Shown here in pieces: positions 38,241-52,826 of a stretch of DNA of 64,000 nucleotides (position 1 is its first letter; each line of letters starts with the position of its first letter). The notes below the pieces were generated by a model that saw only the letters and a list, made by a program, of their open reading frames with translations, was not told the DNA's origin and made no database searches. Made by a program: the position numbers and the translations under genes. Source of the DNA: Streptomyces tirandamycinicus (GTDB lineage: Bacteria; Actinomycetota; Actinomycetes; Streptomycetales; Streptomycetaceae); the NCBI RefSeq assembly GCF_003097515.1, contig NZ_CP029188.1, positions 2,544,501 to 2,608,500 on the forward strand. Reading direction: 5' to 3'.

Positions 38241-38664
38241 AGCCACATTCCTACCAGACGGCACGGACAGTGCCGCGGGCCCGCGAACCGCCGTCCCGGC
38301 ACCGGCGCGGCCGGGGACGCGGGACGGCGCGCACCGCGAGCGGCGAACAGCCCACCGCGACCGCCGAGCGGCCGGCGAACGGGGGCCGGCGAACGGCTCG
38401 GCCTGCGGACGCCGACCGGCGGGCGGCCCACGCGGACCGGCGGGCGGCCGGTGGGGAAGGCTCCCGGACCTGCTCACGGCCCGGGGCCCGCCCTCGGCTC
38501 AGCACCCGCTCACGCAAGGCGCCCGGCTGGGAAACCCAGCCGGGCGCCTGCACCGTCTGCTCACGGCCTGATCGACACGACCGCGTGGTACGGCGACCGC
38601 GTGGTACGCCGACGCCGGGAAGCCGCCCCCGGGCGGCCGCGGCCCTCGTACCGGACGGATCCCG
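38241..38664. other. metK-priA intergenic region with short repeats
   Basis: Apart from the metK terminator, the region holds direct repeats: GACCGGCGGGCGGCC at 38413-38427 and 38434-38448 (21-base period), several GGCGAACGG/CGGCGAAC copies at about 38340-38400, and GACCGCGTGGTACG twice at 38579-38612. No promoter for priA was recognised. Confidence 0.6.
38517..38549. terminator. metK terminator, 15-bp perfect inverted repeat
   Basis: AGGCGCCCGGCTGGG-aaa-CCCAGCCGGGCGCCT, 116 bases after the metK stop and upstream of priA. There is no U-tract. Confidence 0.82.
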
Positions 38665-39873
38665 TCAGAGGCCCGCCGCGGCGCGCAGGGCGTCGACGCG
38701 GTCGGTGCGCTCCCAGGTGAAGTCGGGGAGCTCGCGGCCGAAGTGGCCGTAGGCGGCGGTCCGGGCGTAGATCGGGCGGAGCAGGTCGAGATCGCGGATG
38801 ATCGCCGCCGGGCGGAGGTCGAAGACCTCGCCGATGGCGTTCTCGATCCTCTCCACGTCGACCGCGGCGGTGCCGAAGGTCTCGACGAACAGGCCCACCG
38901 GCTCGGCCTTGCCGATCGCGTACGCGACCTGGACCTCGCACCGCGAGGCCAGCCCCGCGGCCACCACGTTCTTGGCGACCCAGCGCATCGCATACGCCGC
39001 CGAACGGTCCACCTTCGACGGATCCTTCCCCGAGAACGCCCCACCGCCATGGCGCGCCATCCCGCCATAGGTATCGATGATGATCTTCCGGCCGGTCAGG
39101 CCCGCATCACCCATCGGACCCCCGATCTCGAACCGGCCGGTCGGATTCACCAGCAGCCGATAGCCCTCGGTGTCCAGCTTGATACCGTCCTCCACGAGCT
39201 GCCCGAGCACATGCTCCACCACGAACTCGCGAACATCCGGCGCCAGCAGCGAGTCCAGATCGATGTCCGACGCATGCTGCGAGGACACCACCACCGTGTC
39301 CAGACGGACGGCCTTGTCACCGTCGTACTCGATGGTGACCTGGGTCTTGCCGTCCGGACGCAGATACGGGATGGTCCCGTTCTTGCGCACCTCCGACAAC
39401 CGCCGGGACAGCCGGTGCGCCAAGTGGATCGGCAGCGGCATCAACTCGGGCGTCTCGTCGCACGCGTACCCGAACATCAACCCCTGGTCACCCGCGCCCT
39501 GCCGGTCCAGCTCGTCGTCATCGCCCTCGACACGGTTCTCGTACGCCGTGTCCACACCCTGCGCGATGTCCGGCGACTGCGAACCGATGGACACCGAGAC
39601 ACCGCACGAAGCCCCGTCGAAGCCCTTCTTCGAGGAGTCGTAGCCGATCTCGAGGATCCTGTTGCGCACCAGCGTGGGAATGTCCGCCCACGCCTTGGTC
39701 GTCACCTCGCCTGCGACGTGCACCAGGCCGGTGGTGATCAGCGTCTCGACCGCGACCCGGGAGGACGGATCCTCCCGCAGCAACGCATCGAGGATGGTGT
39801 CGCTGATCTGGTCAGCGATCTTGTCGGGGTGGCCCTCGGTCACGGACTCCGAGGTGAACAGGCGACGGGACAC
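38665..39873 (-). CDS. metK: S-adenosylmethionine synthetase
   Basis: Makes SAM from methionine and ATP. The 402 residues include [38 protein letters not shown] and [19 protein letters not shown], the canonical ATP- and phosphate-binding segments. Start GTG is preceded by GGGAG at 4 bases. SAM supply by MetK influences antibiotic production in streptomycetes. No SAM riboswitch could be recognised in the 396 bases upstream. Confidence 0.97.
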   Translation of the reverse strand: MSRRLFTSESVTEGHPDKIADQISDTILDALLREDPSSRVAVETLITTGLVHVAGEVTTKAWADIPTLVRNRILEIGYDSSKKGFDGASCGVSVSIGSQSPDIAQGVDTAYENRVEGDDDELDRQGAGDQGLMFGYACDETPELMPLPIHLAHRLSRRLSEVRKNGTIPYLRPDGKTQVTIEYDGDKAVRLDTVVVSSQHASDIDLDSLLAPDVREFVVEHVLGQLVEDGIKLDTEGYRLLVNPTGRFEIGGPMGDAGLTGRKIIIDTYGGMARHGGGAFSGKDPSKVDRSAAYAMRWVAKNVVAAGLASRCEVQVAYAIGKAEPVGLFVETFGTAAVDVERIENAIGEVFDLRPAAIIRDLDLLRPIYARTAAYGHFGRELPDFTWERTDRVDALRAAAGL

Positions 39874-40269
39874 AACGCTCCCTGGGGTTGCAGCGGCTGC
39901 TGGCTGATCATTGGCGGACCGGCCGGGGGGCTGCGCCCCACGTCGTTCCGGGGCACAGTTTATCGGGCACTCCCCTTGACCGGACCAGCGTCTCGCTCCC
40001 CGGTCGGCGAACCGTGGGCCGAATCACCCGCCACGGGGCCGCCCACGACGGCGAGGCACAGCCGGAAGGTCCGGTTTGCCCGGTTTTGGCGCGGCCTTCG
40101 CGAGGTGGGGGAAATTCATCCCCGATTCACCCCGGTCCGGCGTGTCCACCGCCCGTGCCTACGGGTGGGCAGCGCGTCACATCCCGCCCCGGGCGGCGGG
40201 CGCCGGCAGCGGCGTCACACCGGACCCGTCACCCAGCCGGACCGCGACCAGGCCCGGACACCGGACTCG
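39874..40269. other. metK upstream region with a duplicated coaBC tail
   Basis: The 33 bases at 40220-40252 repeat, with four differences, the segment 40261-40294 that contains the last codons and stop of coaBC (41-base period). The copy would read LVAVRLG instead of LVAARLG, followed by a stop. Nearer metK, GGGGGAAATTCATCCCC at about 40110 is an imperfect hairpin, and CCGGTTTGCCCGGTTTT at about 40070 is a short direct repeat. No clear promoter was assigned. Confidence 0.6.
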
Positions 40270-41472
40270 TCACCCCAGCCGGGCCGCGACCAGGTCCCAG
40301 ACCGTGTCCGCCAGTCCTTCCTTGGGGCCGTAGGGGACCGGCGTCTCCGTGCCGTCCGCGGCCAGGACCACGGCCTCGTTCTCCTCGGAGCCGAACGTCC
40401 TGCGTTCCCCCACCTCGTTGACGACCAGCAGGTCGCAGCCCTTGCGGCGGAGCTTCTCGCGCCCGTTGGCGAGCACGTCGTCGGTCTCGGCGGCGAAACC
40501 GACCACCAGCTGCCCCGGGTGGGCCCGTGCCGCGGAGATCTCGGCGAGGATGTCCGGGTTGCGGACGAGGGCGATCGGCGCCGGCTCCTGCCCGTCCCGC
40601 TTCTTGATCTTCCCCTCGGCGTACACCGCCGGGCGGAAGTCGGCCACCGCGGCGGCCATCACCACCACGTCGGCGTCGGGGGCGGCCTTGAGCACGGCCT
40701 CACGCAGTTGCACCGCGGTGGAGACGTGGACGACGTCGACGCCGGCCGGGTCGGCCATGCCGGTGTTGGCCTCGATCAGCGTCACCCGGGCCCCGCGGGC
40801 GGCGGCGGTACGTGCCAGCGCGTAGCCCTGCTTGCCGGAGGAACGGTTCCCCAGGTAGCGGACCGGGTCGAGGGGTTCACGGGTTCCGCCGGCGCTGACC
40901 ACGACATGGCGGCCGGCGAGGTCGGGGGCCTGCACTCCACGGGCCAGCACCCGGCGGCAGACCTCGAAGATCTCGCCGGGCTCCGGCAGCCGGCCCTTTC
41001 CGGTGTCGGCGCCGGTGAGCCGGCCGACGGCGGGGTCGATGACGACGGCGCCGCGGCGGCGCAGCGTCGCCACGTTCTCCCGGGTGGCCGGGTGCTCCCA
41101 CATCTCGGTGTGCATCGCGGGCGCGAAGACGACCGGGCAGCGGGCGGTGAGCAGGGTGTTGGTCAGCAGGTCGTCGGCGAGGCCGTGGGCGGCCCTGGCG
41201 AGCGTGTCGGCGGTGGCGGGGGCGACCACGACGAGGTCGGCGTCCTGCCCGATCCGCACGTGCGGAACCTCGTGGACGTCCGTCCAGACCTCGCTGGAGA
41301 CCGGGTGCCCGGACAGGGCGGACCAGGTCGCGGCACCGACGAACCGGAGCGCGGAGGCGGTGGGGACGACCCGGACGTCGTGTCCGGACTCGGTCAGCCG
41401 GCGCAGCAGCTCGCACGCCTTGTAGGCGGCGATTCCGCCGCTGACACCCAGAACGACCCTCGGCTTGTCCAC
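40270..41472 (-). CDS. coaBC: Bifunctional PPC decarboxylase / PPC synthetase
   Basis: Joins phosphopantothenate to cysteine and decarboxylates the product in CoA synthesis. The 400 residues have the N-terminal FMN-dependent CoaC domain (about 1-180, LGVSGGIAAYKACELLRRL; PAMHTEMWEHPAT with the catalytic His region) and the C-terminal CoaB domain (about 190-400, SAGGTREPLDPVRYLGNRSS; AAAVADFRP). GTG at 41472 is preferred to the one at 41499 because GGGAG lies before it. It follows rpoZ after a strong terminator. Confidence 0.94.
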   Translation of the reverse strand: MDKPRVVLGVSGGIAAYKACELLRRLTESGHDVRVVPTASALRFVGAATWSALSGHPVSSEVWTDVHEVPHVRIGQDADLVVVAPATADTLARAAHGLADDLLTNTLLTARCPVVFAPAMHTEMWEHPATRENVATLRRRGAVVIDPAVGRLTGADTGKGRLPEPGEIFEVCRRVLARGVQAPDLAGRHVVVSAGGTREPLDPVRYLGNRSSGKQGYALARTAAARGARVTLIEANTGMADPAGVDVVHVSTAVQLREAVLKAAPDADVVVMAAAVADFRPAVYAEGKIKKRDGQEPAPIALVRNPDILAEISAARAHPGQLVVGFAAETDDVLANGREKLRRKGCDLLVVNEVGERRTFGSEENEAVVLAADGTETPVPYGPKEGLADTVWDLVAARLG

Positions 41473-41521
41473 TGCCTCTCCCGCCACCCCACCGATCACG
41501 ACACGTATCGCCTCTATGACA

Positions 41522-41560
41522 CACCACAGGCCCGGCGGGTGCTCCGCCGGGCCTGTGGTG
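41522..41560. terminator. rpoZ terminator, 17-bp perfect inverted repeat
   Basis: CACCACAGGCCCGGCGG-gtgct-CCGCCGGGCCTGTGGTG, 50 bases after the rpoZ stop, separates gmk-rpoZ from coaBC. Confidence 0.85.
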
Positions 41561-41610
41561 ACAGTGCCTCGTGCTGCCCGGGACCGGTCGCGGCCCGCCC
41601 CGGGGCGGTA

Positions 41611-41883
41611 CTACTGAGCCGGGCCCTCGACGGCCTCGGAGGTCAGCAGGCCCGCGTTGATCTCGCGCAGGGCGATCGACAGCGGCTTCTCGTGCACGTG
41701 GGTGTCCACCAGCGGACCGACGTACTCGAGGAGCCCCTCACCGAGCTGCGAGTAGTACGCGTTGATCTGGCGCGCGCGCTTGGCGGCGTAGATCACCAGG
41801 CTGTACTTCGAGTCGGTCGCCTCGAGCAGCTCGTCGATCGGCGGGTTGATGATGCCCTCGGGCGCGGTGATGGAAGAGGACAC
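41611..41883 (-). CDS. rpoZ: RNA polymerase omega subunit
   Basis: The product of 90 residues carries the omega core: [31 protein letters not shown], with the [13 protein letters not shown] pattern shared by all omegas. It helps assemble the beta' subunit, and in S. coelicolor its loss affects differentiation. Start is GTG. It follows gmk by 41 bases, the usual gmk-rpoZ pairing. Confidence 0.97.
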   Translation of the reverse strand: MSSSITAPEGIINPPIDELLEATDSKYSLVIYAAKRARQINAYYSQLGEGLLEYVGPLVDTHVHEKPLSIALREINAGLLTSEAVEGPAQ

Positions 41884-41924
41884 GCTCTAGCCTTCCGAAG
41901 AAACTACGGGGGAGATCAGAAAGA

Positions 41925-42488
41925 TCAGACAACTTCCATCAAGGCTAGCAGCTCACGCGCGACGTCCTCGACGGAGGTGTTCACCAGGGTGGTGTCGAAC
42001 TCCGGCTCCGCCGCCAGCTCGACCTTCGCGGCCGCCAGCCGCCGCTCGATGACGTCGGGGGCCTCGGTGCCGCGGCCGGTGAGGCGGCGGACCAGTTCGT
42101 CCCAGCTCGGCGGGGCCAGGAAGACCAGCTGGGAGTCCGGCATGGACTCCCTGACCTGGCGCGCCCCCTGGAGGTCGATCTCCAGGAGCACCGGCTCCCC
42201 GGCCTCCAGGCGCTCCTGGACCGCCCGGCGCGGAGTGCCGTAGCGGTTGCCCGCGAACTCCGCCCATTCCAGCAGCTCGCCGTTGGCGACCAGCTTGTCG
42301 AACTCCTCGTCGCCGACGAAGAAGTACTGGACACCGTGACGCTCTCCGGGGCGCGGCTTCCGGGTGGTGGCCGACACCGAGAGCCAGACCTCGGGGTGGA
42401 CCTTGCGCATATGGGCGACGACCGTGCTCTTGCCGACCCCGGAGGGGCCGGAGAGCACGGTCAGCCGCGGACGTACCTCTGCTGCCAT
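41925..42488 (-). CDS. gmk: Guanylate kinase
   Basis: Phosphorylates GMP to GDP. The 187 residues carry the P-loop GPSGVGKST (about 14-22), the GMP-binding segment [11 protein letters not shown] and GVQYFFV, and the lid region [14 protein letters not shown]. It lies between mihF and rpoZ on the same strand, 38 bases after mihF, and all three are likely co-expressed. Confidence 0.97.
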   Translation of the reverse strand: MAAEVRPRLTVLSGPSGVGKSTVVAHMRKVHPEVWLSVSATTRKPRPGERHGVQYFFVGDEEFDKLVANGELLEWAEFAGNRYGTPRRAVQERLEAGEPVLLEIDLQGARQVRESMPDSQLVFLAPPSWDELVRRLTGRGTEAPDVIERRLAAAKVELAAEPEFDTTLVNTSVEDVARELLALMEVV

Positions 42489-42526
42489 GCAGCGATTATC
42501 CAGGTTCCCGGGAGTGCCCGGGAACG

Positions 42527-42850
42527 TCAGGCGGGACCGCCGCCGAACTCGCGTTCGAGGGAGGCGATCTGGTTCGAGCCGAGACCCCGCACACGGCGGC
42601 TCTCGGAGATGCCCAGTCGCTCCATGATCTGCTTGGCGCGGACCTTGCCGACGCCGGGGAGCGACTCGAGCAGGGCGGAGACCTTCATCTTGCCGATGAC
42701 GTTGTTCTCCTGGCCCTGCTTGATGACCTCGTGGAGGGAGGCGCCGGAGTGCTTGAGTCGATTCTTGACCTCGGCCCGCTCCCGGCGAGCCGCGGCGGCC
42801 TTTTCGAGCGCGGCTGCGCGCTGTTCAGGGGTAAGGGGCGGAAGAGCCAC
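42527..42850 (-). CDS. mihF: Actinobacterial integration host factor (sIHF/mIHF)
   Basis: The product of 107 residues is the actinobacterial IHF, unrelated to HU-type IHF. It has a long N-terminal helix ([25 protein letters not shown]) and a helix-two turns-helix DNA-binding core ([22 protein letters not shown]). It compacts the nucleoid and, in S. coelicolor, affects sporulation and antibiotic production. GTG at 42850 gives the length known for S. coelicolor sIHF; the frame is open upstream but has no supported start. A perfect TTGACA lies at 43070-43065 on the minus strand, though no well-spaced -10 is evident. Confidence 0.95.
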   Translation of the reverse strand: MALPPLTPEQRAAALEKAAAARRERAEVKNRLKHSGASLHEVIKQGQENNVIGKMKVSALLESLPGVGKVRAKQIMERLGISESRRVRGLGSNQIASLEREFGGGPA

Positions 42851-43383
42851 GCCTACGTCACCTCGGATGTCGAACTGTCGGATACGGACCGGTGAGGAAC
42901 CTAGTCGGCCCACACCAGGCGAGCAACGAACAACGCAGTGGCCGTTGCATCGCTGACTCTCGACGGAGACTAGCGGCCTGGACCGCTCCAGTCAGCGAGA
43001 ACAGCGGAAAAGTCCTGGTCAGCATCGGCCGACTCGGATATTCCAGACATACCGACCCGCCATCTGTCAAGAAAACATCGGTCGAAGGCGCAGATGAGCG
43101 CCCTGCCGAGCGACCCGGCAGGGCCCTCGGAAGGCCGGGCTCCGCCCCTGCGGCCCCACCGGAGCGCCGACGCGGACCACCAGCGGACCCCGGGACGGAC
43201 CCGCGAACGGACCCGGGGCGGACTCAGGACGGACCCGCGAACGGACCCGGAACGGGCCCGGCAGGGATCTCGCGGCGGAACCCCGCGAAGACCCGGGAAC
43301 GGAACCCGCGGCAGACCCCGCGGCGGACCCCGGAACGGAACCCGCGAAGACCCGGGAGCGGCCCCGGGCGCGCCCCGCGGGGG
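42851..43383. repeat. mihF-pyrF intergenic region with direct repeats
   Basis: The half near mihF is relatively AT-rich and should hold its promoter (TTGACA at 43065-43070, minus strand). The half near pyrF contains direct repeats: GGACCCGCGAACGGACCCGG at 43197-43216 and 43231-43250 (34-base period), and GCGAAGACCCGGGA at 43285-43298 and 43344-43357 (59-base period). No terminator with a clean stem was recognised after pyrF. Confidence 0.7.
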
Positions 43384-44222
43384 CTACGCTCCGCCGACCG
43401 CCACGCGGATCTCCTCGGCGAAGCGCTCGGCCGCCGCACGCAGGGCGGCCGCGTCCGGGCCGTGGCGCAGGACGCCTCGGCTCACACTCGGCACGACGTT
43501 GCGCACGGCGTCGCCGAAGACGCCCGGCAGGTCGGCCGGCGTCGCGCCCTGGGCGCCGATGCCCGGCGCGAGGAGCGGGCCGTTGATGTCCAGGTCCACG
43601 CCCGCGACGCCGAGCGTGGCGCCGACCACCGCGCCGACCGGGCCCATGGGGTCCGCCCCGGCGTTCTCGTCGGCCATGTGGTTCAGCATGAGCTGGGCGA
43701 GCGAGCCGCCGCCGGACGCCGTGGCGCGCTGGACCTCGGCGCCCTCCGGGTTGGAGGTGAGGGCGAGGACGAAGACCCCGCAGCCGCTGAGGACGGCCTG
43801 GTCGAGCGCCGGGCGCAGTGACCCGAAGCCGAGGTACGGCGAGACCGTCACGGCGTCGGAGAACAGCGGCGAGTCCTTCCGGAGGAACGCCTCCGCGTAG
43901 GCGCCCATGGTGGAGCCGATGTCGCCGCGCTTGGCGTCCATCAGGACCAGCGCCCCGGCGGCCCGGGCCTCCGCCACGGCCTGCTCCAGCACCGCGATGC
44001 CGCGCGAGCCGAAGCGCTCGAAGAACGCGGACTGCGGCTTGAGGACGGCGACCCGGTCGGCGAGCGCCTCGACCACGGTGCGGGTGAACCGCTCCAGGCC
44101 GTTGACGTCGTCGTCCAGCCCCCAGGCGGCCAGCAGCGACGCGTGCGGGTCGATCCCGACGCAGAGCGGGCCGCGGGCGTCCATGGCCTGGCGCAGTCGG
44201 GTGCCGAAGGGTTCCGGGGAAC

Positions 44223-44226
<4 letters not shown>
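43384..44226 (-). CDS. pyrF: Orotidine 5'-phosphate decarboxylase, type 2
   Basis: Last step of UMP synthesis. The 280 residues are the longer type 2 family: GPLCVGIDPHASLLAAWGL at the start, VLKPQSAFFERFGSRG, and the catalytic DAKRGDIGSTM (Asp-Lys-Asp network). The ATG overlaps the pyrD stop in ATGA. It is the last gene of the pyr operon. Confidence 0.96.
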
Positions 44227-45335
<1,109 letters not shown>

Positions 45336-45382
45336 CTCAGTGGTGTCCTGTTGTCCTCACGAGGACGGGTGTCCTCACGAAG

Positions 45383-45409
45383 AGGGGGACACCGGTTCGG
45401 TGTCCCCCT
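45383..45409. terminator. Hairpin between carB and pyrD
   Basis: AGGGGGACACCG-gtt-CGGTGTCCCCCT, a 12-base-pair perfect stem just after the carB stop. A smaller GTCCTC-ac-GAGGAC repeat lies at 45351-45364. It may attenuate pyrD-pyrF expression relative to the upstream genes or protect the 3' end of the processed message. Confidence 0.65.
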
Positions 45410-45418
45410 CGTGGGCTG

Positions 45419-48719
<3,301 letters not shown>

Positions 48720-48727
<8 letters not shown>

Positions 48728-49886
48728 GCTGGCCCTCCATCAGGGAGACGAAGCGGTCGAACAGGTACGCGGCGTCGTGCGGGCCCGCGGCCGCCTCGGG
48801 GTGGTACTGGACGCTGAAGGCCGGCCGGTCGAGCAGCCGGAGGCCCTCCACCACGTCGTCGTTGAGGCAGACGTGGGAGACCTCCGCCCGGCCGTAGGGG
48901 GTGTCGGAGACCCTGTCGAGCGGGGCGTCCACGGCGAAGCCGTGGTTGTGCGCGGTGACCTCGACCTTGCCGGTCGTACGGTCCTGCACGGGCTGGTTGA
49001 TGCCCCGGTGGCCGTACTTGAGCTTGTAGGTGCCGAAGCCCAGCGCCCGGCCCAGGATCTGGTTGCCGAAGCAGATGCCGAACAGCGGCGTGCCGCGCTC
49101 CAGCACGCCCCGCATCACCGCGACGGCGTGGTCGGCGGTGGCCGGGTCGCCCGGGCCGTTGGAGAAGAACACGCCGTCGGGGCCGACGGCGTACACCTCG
49201 TCGACCGTCGCCGTGGCGGGCAGGACGTGCACCTCGATGCCCCGCTCGGCCATGCGGTGCGGGGTCATCCCCTTGATGCCCAGGTCGACGGCGGCGACGG
49301 TGAACCTCGCCGTGCCGAGCGGTACGGCAGCACCGTCGGGGCCGATCGCGGGGACGACGTACGCCTCCTTGGTGGCCACCTCGGCGGACAGGTCGGCGCC
49401 CTTCATCTCGGGCGCCTGGCGGACCTCGGCGAGCATCGTGCCCTCGTCGGGCAGCGCGTTGCCGGAGAAGATCCCGACGCGCATCGCGCCGCGCTCGCGC
49501 AGATGGCGGGTGAGGGCGCGGGTGTCGACACCGCTGATGCCGACGACGCCCTGGGCCGCGAGTTCCTCGTCGAGGGAGCGGCGGGAGCGCCAGTTGGAGG
49601 GAATCCTGGCCGGGTCGCGCACGACGTAGCCGGACACCCAGATGCGCCGCGACTCGGGGTCCTCGTCGTTGACGCCGGTGTTGCCGACGTGCGGGGCGGT
49701 CATCACCACGACCTGGCGGTGGTACGAGGGGTCGGTGAGGGTCTCCTGGTAGCCGGTCATCCCGGTGGAGAACACGGCCTCGCCGAAGGTCTGCCCCACG
49801 GCCCCGTAGGCACGGCCGCGGAAGGTCCGGCCGTCCTCCAGGACGAGTACGGCGGGAACGCGGGTTCCCCTGGTGGAGGTCGTCAT
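48720..49886 (-). CDS. carA: Carbamoyl-phosphate synthase, small chain
   Basis: The product of 388 residues has the N-terminal CPSase small-subunit domain ([16 protein letters not shown]) and a class I glutamine amidotransferase with nucleophile Cys in [11 protein letters not shown] and the His/Glu pair in SVQYHPEA. It releases ammonia from glutamine for CarB. ATG at 49886 overlaps the upstream membrane gene's stop (ATGA), which fixes the start although the frame is open beyond. Confidence 0.97.
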
Positions 49887-50464
49887 CGTGCGGCGCCTTC
49901 CGTCGTGTCGTTCTTGGTCATGGAGTCGACGGCCTCGACCCAGGCGGTGTGCTCGGCCGCCCGGTCGGAGCGGAAACCGGAGTCGATCAGCCGGCCGCCG
50001 TGCTCCCAGGTGACGATCAGCAGACCGCCCTCGGTGAGGACCTTCCCGGCGATGCCCTTGTCGAGGCGGGCCCCGCGCAGGGCCCCGGCCGGGATGAAGA
50101 AGTCGGCGGCCCCGGGACGTACGACGTCGATCCCGGCCCCGGTGAGCGTCAGCTCGGTGCGGCTGCGGTTGCCCAGGCCCCGGGCGACGATCCGGTCCAG
50201 CCACTGCCCGGCGGTCGTGGAGCCGTGGTAGCGGCCGCTGAGCCGGAGCCTCGCCTCACCGGTGTCCTCGGGGGCCACGGGAAGCTCGGGCAGCCCGGAC
50301 TGGAGTTCGCCCCGCCACTTCCAGCCCTGGCGCATCAGCCAGTAGACGAGGGCGATGAAGAGCAGCAGTCCGGCGACCCAGCCGAGCCGGGCGGCCCAGT
50401 CGGTCACCTCCGCCGACTTCCGCTCGGCCTCTTCGGCCGCCTGAATGATCAGTGGTGTCGTCAC
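49883..50464 (-). CDS. Conserved membrane protein of the pyr operon
   Basis: The product of 193 residues has one membrane helix (about 27-45, [20 protein letters not shown]) and a cytoplasmic beta-rich domain (about 70-185, [40 protein letters not shown]) reminiscent of PH-like folds. Function is unknown. It overlaps both pyrC (GTGA) and carA (ATGA) by 4 bases, so it is made as part of the pyr operon, and I recall the same position in other Streptomyces. A link to membrane-bound PyrD or to enzyme organisation is only a guess. Confidence 0.85.
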   Translation of the reverse strand: MTTPLIIQAAEEAERKSAEVTDWAARLGWVAGLLLFIALVYWLMRQGWKWRGELQSGLPELPVAPEDTGEARLRLSGRYHGSTTAGQWLDRIVARGLGNRSRTELTLTGAGIDVVRPGAADFFIPAGALRGARLDKGIAGKVLTEGGLLIVTWEHGGRLIDSGFRSDRAAEHTAWVEAVDSMTKNDTTEGAAR

Positions 50465-51756
50465 GCCAGCTTCCCGTCCATGAGCGTCGCGCGGCCCCGC
50501 AGGAACGTGTGGGTGACGCGCCCCGGCAGCTCGCGGCCCTCGTAGGGGGTGTTGCGGCTGCGGGAGGCGAAGCCCGCGGGGTCCACGGTTCCACGGTATG
50601 CCGGATCGAGCAGGGTGAGGTTGGCGGGCTCACCTGCCGAGACGGGCCGGCCGTGGCCCTCGGCGCGGCCGATCCGGGCCGGTGCGAACGACATCCGGTC
50701 GGCGACGCCCTCCCAGGTCAGCAGCCCGGTGTCGACCATCGTGTGCTGGACGACGGACAGCGCCGTCTCCAGGCCGACCATGCCCATCGCGGCCGCGGCC
50801 CACTCGCAGTCCTTGTCCTCGTGCGGGTGCGGGGCGTGGTCGGTGGCGACGATGTCGATCGTGCCGTCGGCCAGGGCCTCGCGCAGCGCCAGCACGTCGC
50901 GCTCGGTGCGCAGCGGCGGGTTCACCTTGTAGACCGGGTTGTACGTGCGGACCAGCTCGTCGGTGAGGAGCAGGTGGTGCGGGGTGACCTCGGCGGTGAC
51001 GTCGATACCGCGGGACTTGGCCCAGCGGACGATCGCGACGGAGCCGGCGGTCGACAGATGGCAGATGTGGACGCGGGAGCCGACGTGCTCGGCCAGCAGC
51101 ACGTCCCGGGCGATGATCGACTCCTCGGCGACGGCGGGCCAGCCGCCGAGGCCCAGTTCGGCGGAGACGACGCCCTCGTTCATCTGGGCGCCCTCGGTGA
51201 GCCGGGGCTCCTGTGCGTGCTGCGCGACGACGCCGCCGAAGGCCTTCACGTACTCCAGCGCCCGGCGCATGATCACGGCGTCGTCGACGCACTTGCCGTC
51301 GTCGGAGAAGACGGTGACGGCGGCGGCGGAGTCGTGCATGGCGCCGAGTTCGGCGAGCTTCCTGCCCTCCAGGCCGACGGTGACCGCGCCGATGGGCTGG
51401 ACGTCGCAGTAGCCGTGCTCCCTGCCGAGGCGCCACACCTGCTCGACGACGCCGGCGGTGTCGGCCACGGGGAAGGTGTTGGCCATGGCGAACACGGCGG
51501 TGTAGCCGCCGCTCGCCGCCGCGCGGGTGCCGGTGAGGACGGTCTCGGAGTCCTCACGGCCGGGCTCCCGGAGGTGGGTGTGCAGGTCGACCAGACCGGG
51601 CAGCAGGATGCTGCCCGCGGCCTCGACGACGGCGGCGCCGCCGGCCTCGATCCCGGTGCCGACCTCGGCGATGGTCTCGCCGTCGATCAGTACGTCCCGC
51701 ACCTCGCCGCCGAGCACCTTGGCGCCGCGGATCAGGGTCTTCTTCGGCTCGCTCAT
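50461..51756 (-). CDS. pyrC: Dihydroorotase
   Basis: Cyclises carbamoyl aspartate to dihydroorotate. The 431 residues are a class I dihydroorotase with the metal-binding DLHTHLREPGREDSETV, further His ligands in ARRHVGSRVHICHLST-like context (HVGSRVHICHLST) and the catalytic Asp in TDHAPHPHEDK. The ATG is 4 bases from the pyrB stop. Its GTGA overlap with the downstream membrane gene couples the two. Confidence 0.96.
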   Translation of the reverse strand: MSEPKKTLIRGAKVLGGEVRDVLIDGETIAEVGTGIEAGGAAVVEAAGSILLPGLVDLHTHLREPGREDSETVLTGTRAAASGGYTAVFAMANTFPVADTAGVVEQVWRLGREHGYCDVQPIGAVTVGLEGRKLAELGAMHDSAAAVTVFSDDGKCVDDAVIMRRALEYVKAFGGVVAQHAQEPRLTEGAQMNEGVVSAELGLGGWPAVAEESIIARDVLLAEHVGSRVHICHLSTAGSVAIVRWAKSRGIDVTAEVTPHHLLLTDELVRTYNPVYKVNPPLRTERDVLALREALADGTIDIVATDHAPHPHEDKDCEWAAAAMGMVGLETALSVVQHTMVDTGLLTWEGVADRMSFAPARIGRAEGHGRPVSAGEPANLTLLDPAYRGTVDPAGFASRSRNTPYEGRELPGRVTHTFLRGRATLMDGKLA

Positions 51757-51759
51757 GGG

Positions 51760-52740
51760 TTACTTCGTCTCCTCGGTACGAGCGTGGGTGACGGCGGGCT
51801 CGTTGCCGCCGAGAAGCAGGTAGAGGACCGCCATCCGGGTGTGCACGCCGTTGGCGACCTGTTCGATGGCGGTGCAGCGGCCGGAGTCGGCGACCTCGGC
51901 GGTGATCTCCATGCCGCGCACCATCGGGCCCGGGTGCATCACGATGGCGTGCTCGGGCATCTTCGCCATGCGGTCGCCGTCGAGGCCGTACCGTCGCGAG
52001 TACTCGCGCTCGGTCGGGAAGAAGGCCGCGTTCATGCGCTCGCGCTGCACCCGCAGCAACATCACCGCGTCGCTCTTGGGCAGCGCGGCGTCGAGGTCGT
52101 ACGAGACCTCGCAGGGCCAGTGCCCCACGCCGACGGGCAGCAGGGTGGGCGGCGCGACCAGGGTGACGTCGGCGCCGAGGGTGTGCAGCAGGTCCACGTT
52201 CGACCGGGCGACGCGGCTGTGCAGGATGTCCCCGACGATCGTGATCCGCCTGCCCGCCAGGTCCTGCCCCAGTCCGGCGTCCCGCCCGACCAGGCGGCGG
52301 CGCATGGTGAAGGCGTCGAGCAGCGCCTGGGTCGGGTGCTGGTGGGTGCCGTCGCCGGCGTTGACGACCGCGGCGTCGATCCAGCCCGAGGTGGCGAGGC
52401 GGTAGGGGGCGCCGGAGGCACCGTGCCGGATGACGACGGCGTCGACGCCCATCGCCTCCAGGGTCTGCGCGGTGTCCTTGAGCGACTCGCCCTTGGAGAC
52501 GGACGAGCCCTTCGCGGCGAAGTTGATGACGTCCGCGGACAGCCGCTTCTCGGCGGCCTCGAAGGAGATGCGGGTCCTGGTCGAGTCCTCGAAGAAGAGG
52601 TTGACGACGGTCCGGCCGCGCAGGGTGGGCAGCTTCTTGATCGGCCGGTCGGCGACCCTGGCCATCTCCTCGGCGGTGTCGAGGATCAGGACGGCGTCGT
52701 CGCGGGTGAGGTCGGCGGCCGAGATGAGGTGACGCTTCAT
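51760..52740 (-). CDS. pyrB: Aspartate carbamoyltransferase, catalytic chain
   Basis: Joins carbamoyl phosphate and aspartate. The 326 residues include the carbamoyl-phosphate site [23 protein letters not shown] and the aspartate-binding [11 protein letters not shown]. No regulatory PyrI is present. ATG at 52740 is preferred to 52776 because GGAG lies 8 bases upstream and the conserved [12 protein letters not shown] start fits. Confidence 0.97.
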   Translation of the reverse strand: MKRHLISAADLTRDDAVLILDTAEEMARVADRPIKKLPTLRGRTVVNLFFEDSTRTRISFEAAEKRLSADVINFAAKGSSVSKGESLKDTAQTLEAMGVDAVVIRHGASGAPYRLATSGWIDAAVVNAGDGTHQHPTQALLDAFTMRRRLVGRDAGLGQDLAGRRITIVGDILHSRVARSNVDLLHTLGADVTLVAPPTLLPVGVGHWPCEVSYDLDAALPKSDAVMLLRVQRERMNAAFFPTEREYSRRYGLDGDRMAKMPEHAIVMHPGPMVRGMEITAEVADSGRCTAIEQVANGVHTRMAVLYLLLGGNEPAVTHARTEETK

Positions 52741-52826
52741 CTGGGTGTGCTCCGGGGTGGGGAGATGTGCGGGCATGCGGGCGCGCGGGCGCTGCCCGTA
52801 GGGCGGGTCGGGGCCGTACGGGGCCG

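Noticed and set aside
35766..38720. Open frame of about 980 codons opposite priA
   Set aside because: Antisense shadow of priA; the codon pattern mirrors the priA frame.
39874..40269. SAM riboswitch upstream of metK
   Set aside because: None of the SAM riboswitch core motifs I know could be matched on the minus strand.
42914..43070. Extended N-terminus or extra gene upstream of mihF
   Set aside because: The extra residues do not match the known 107-residue family and the region is AT-richer with promoter-like TTGACA.
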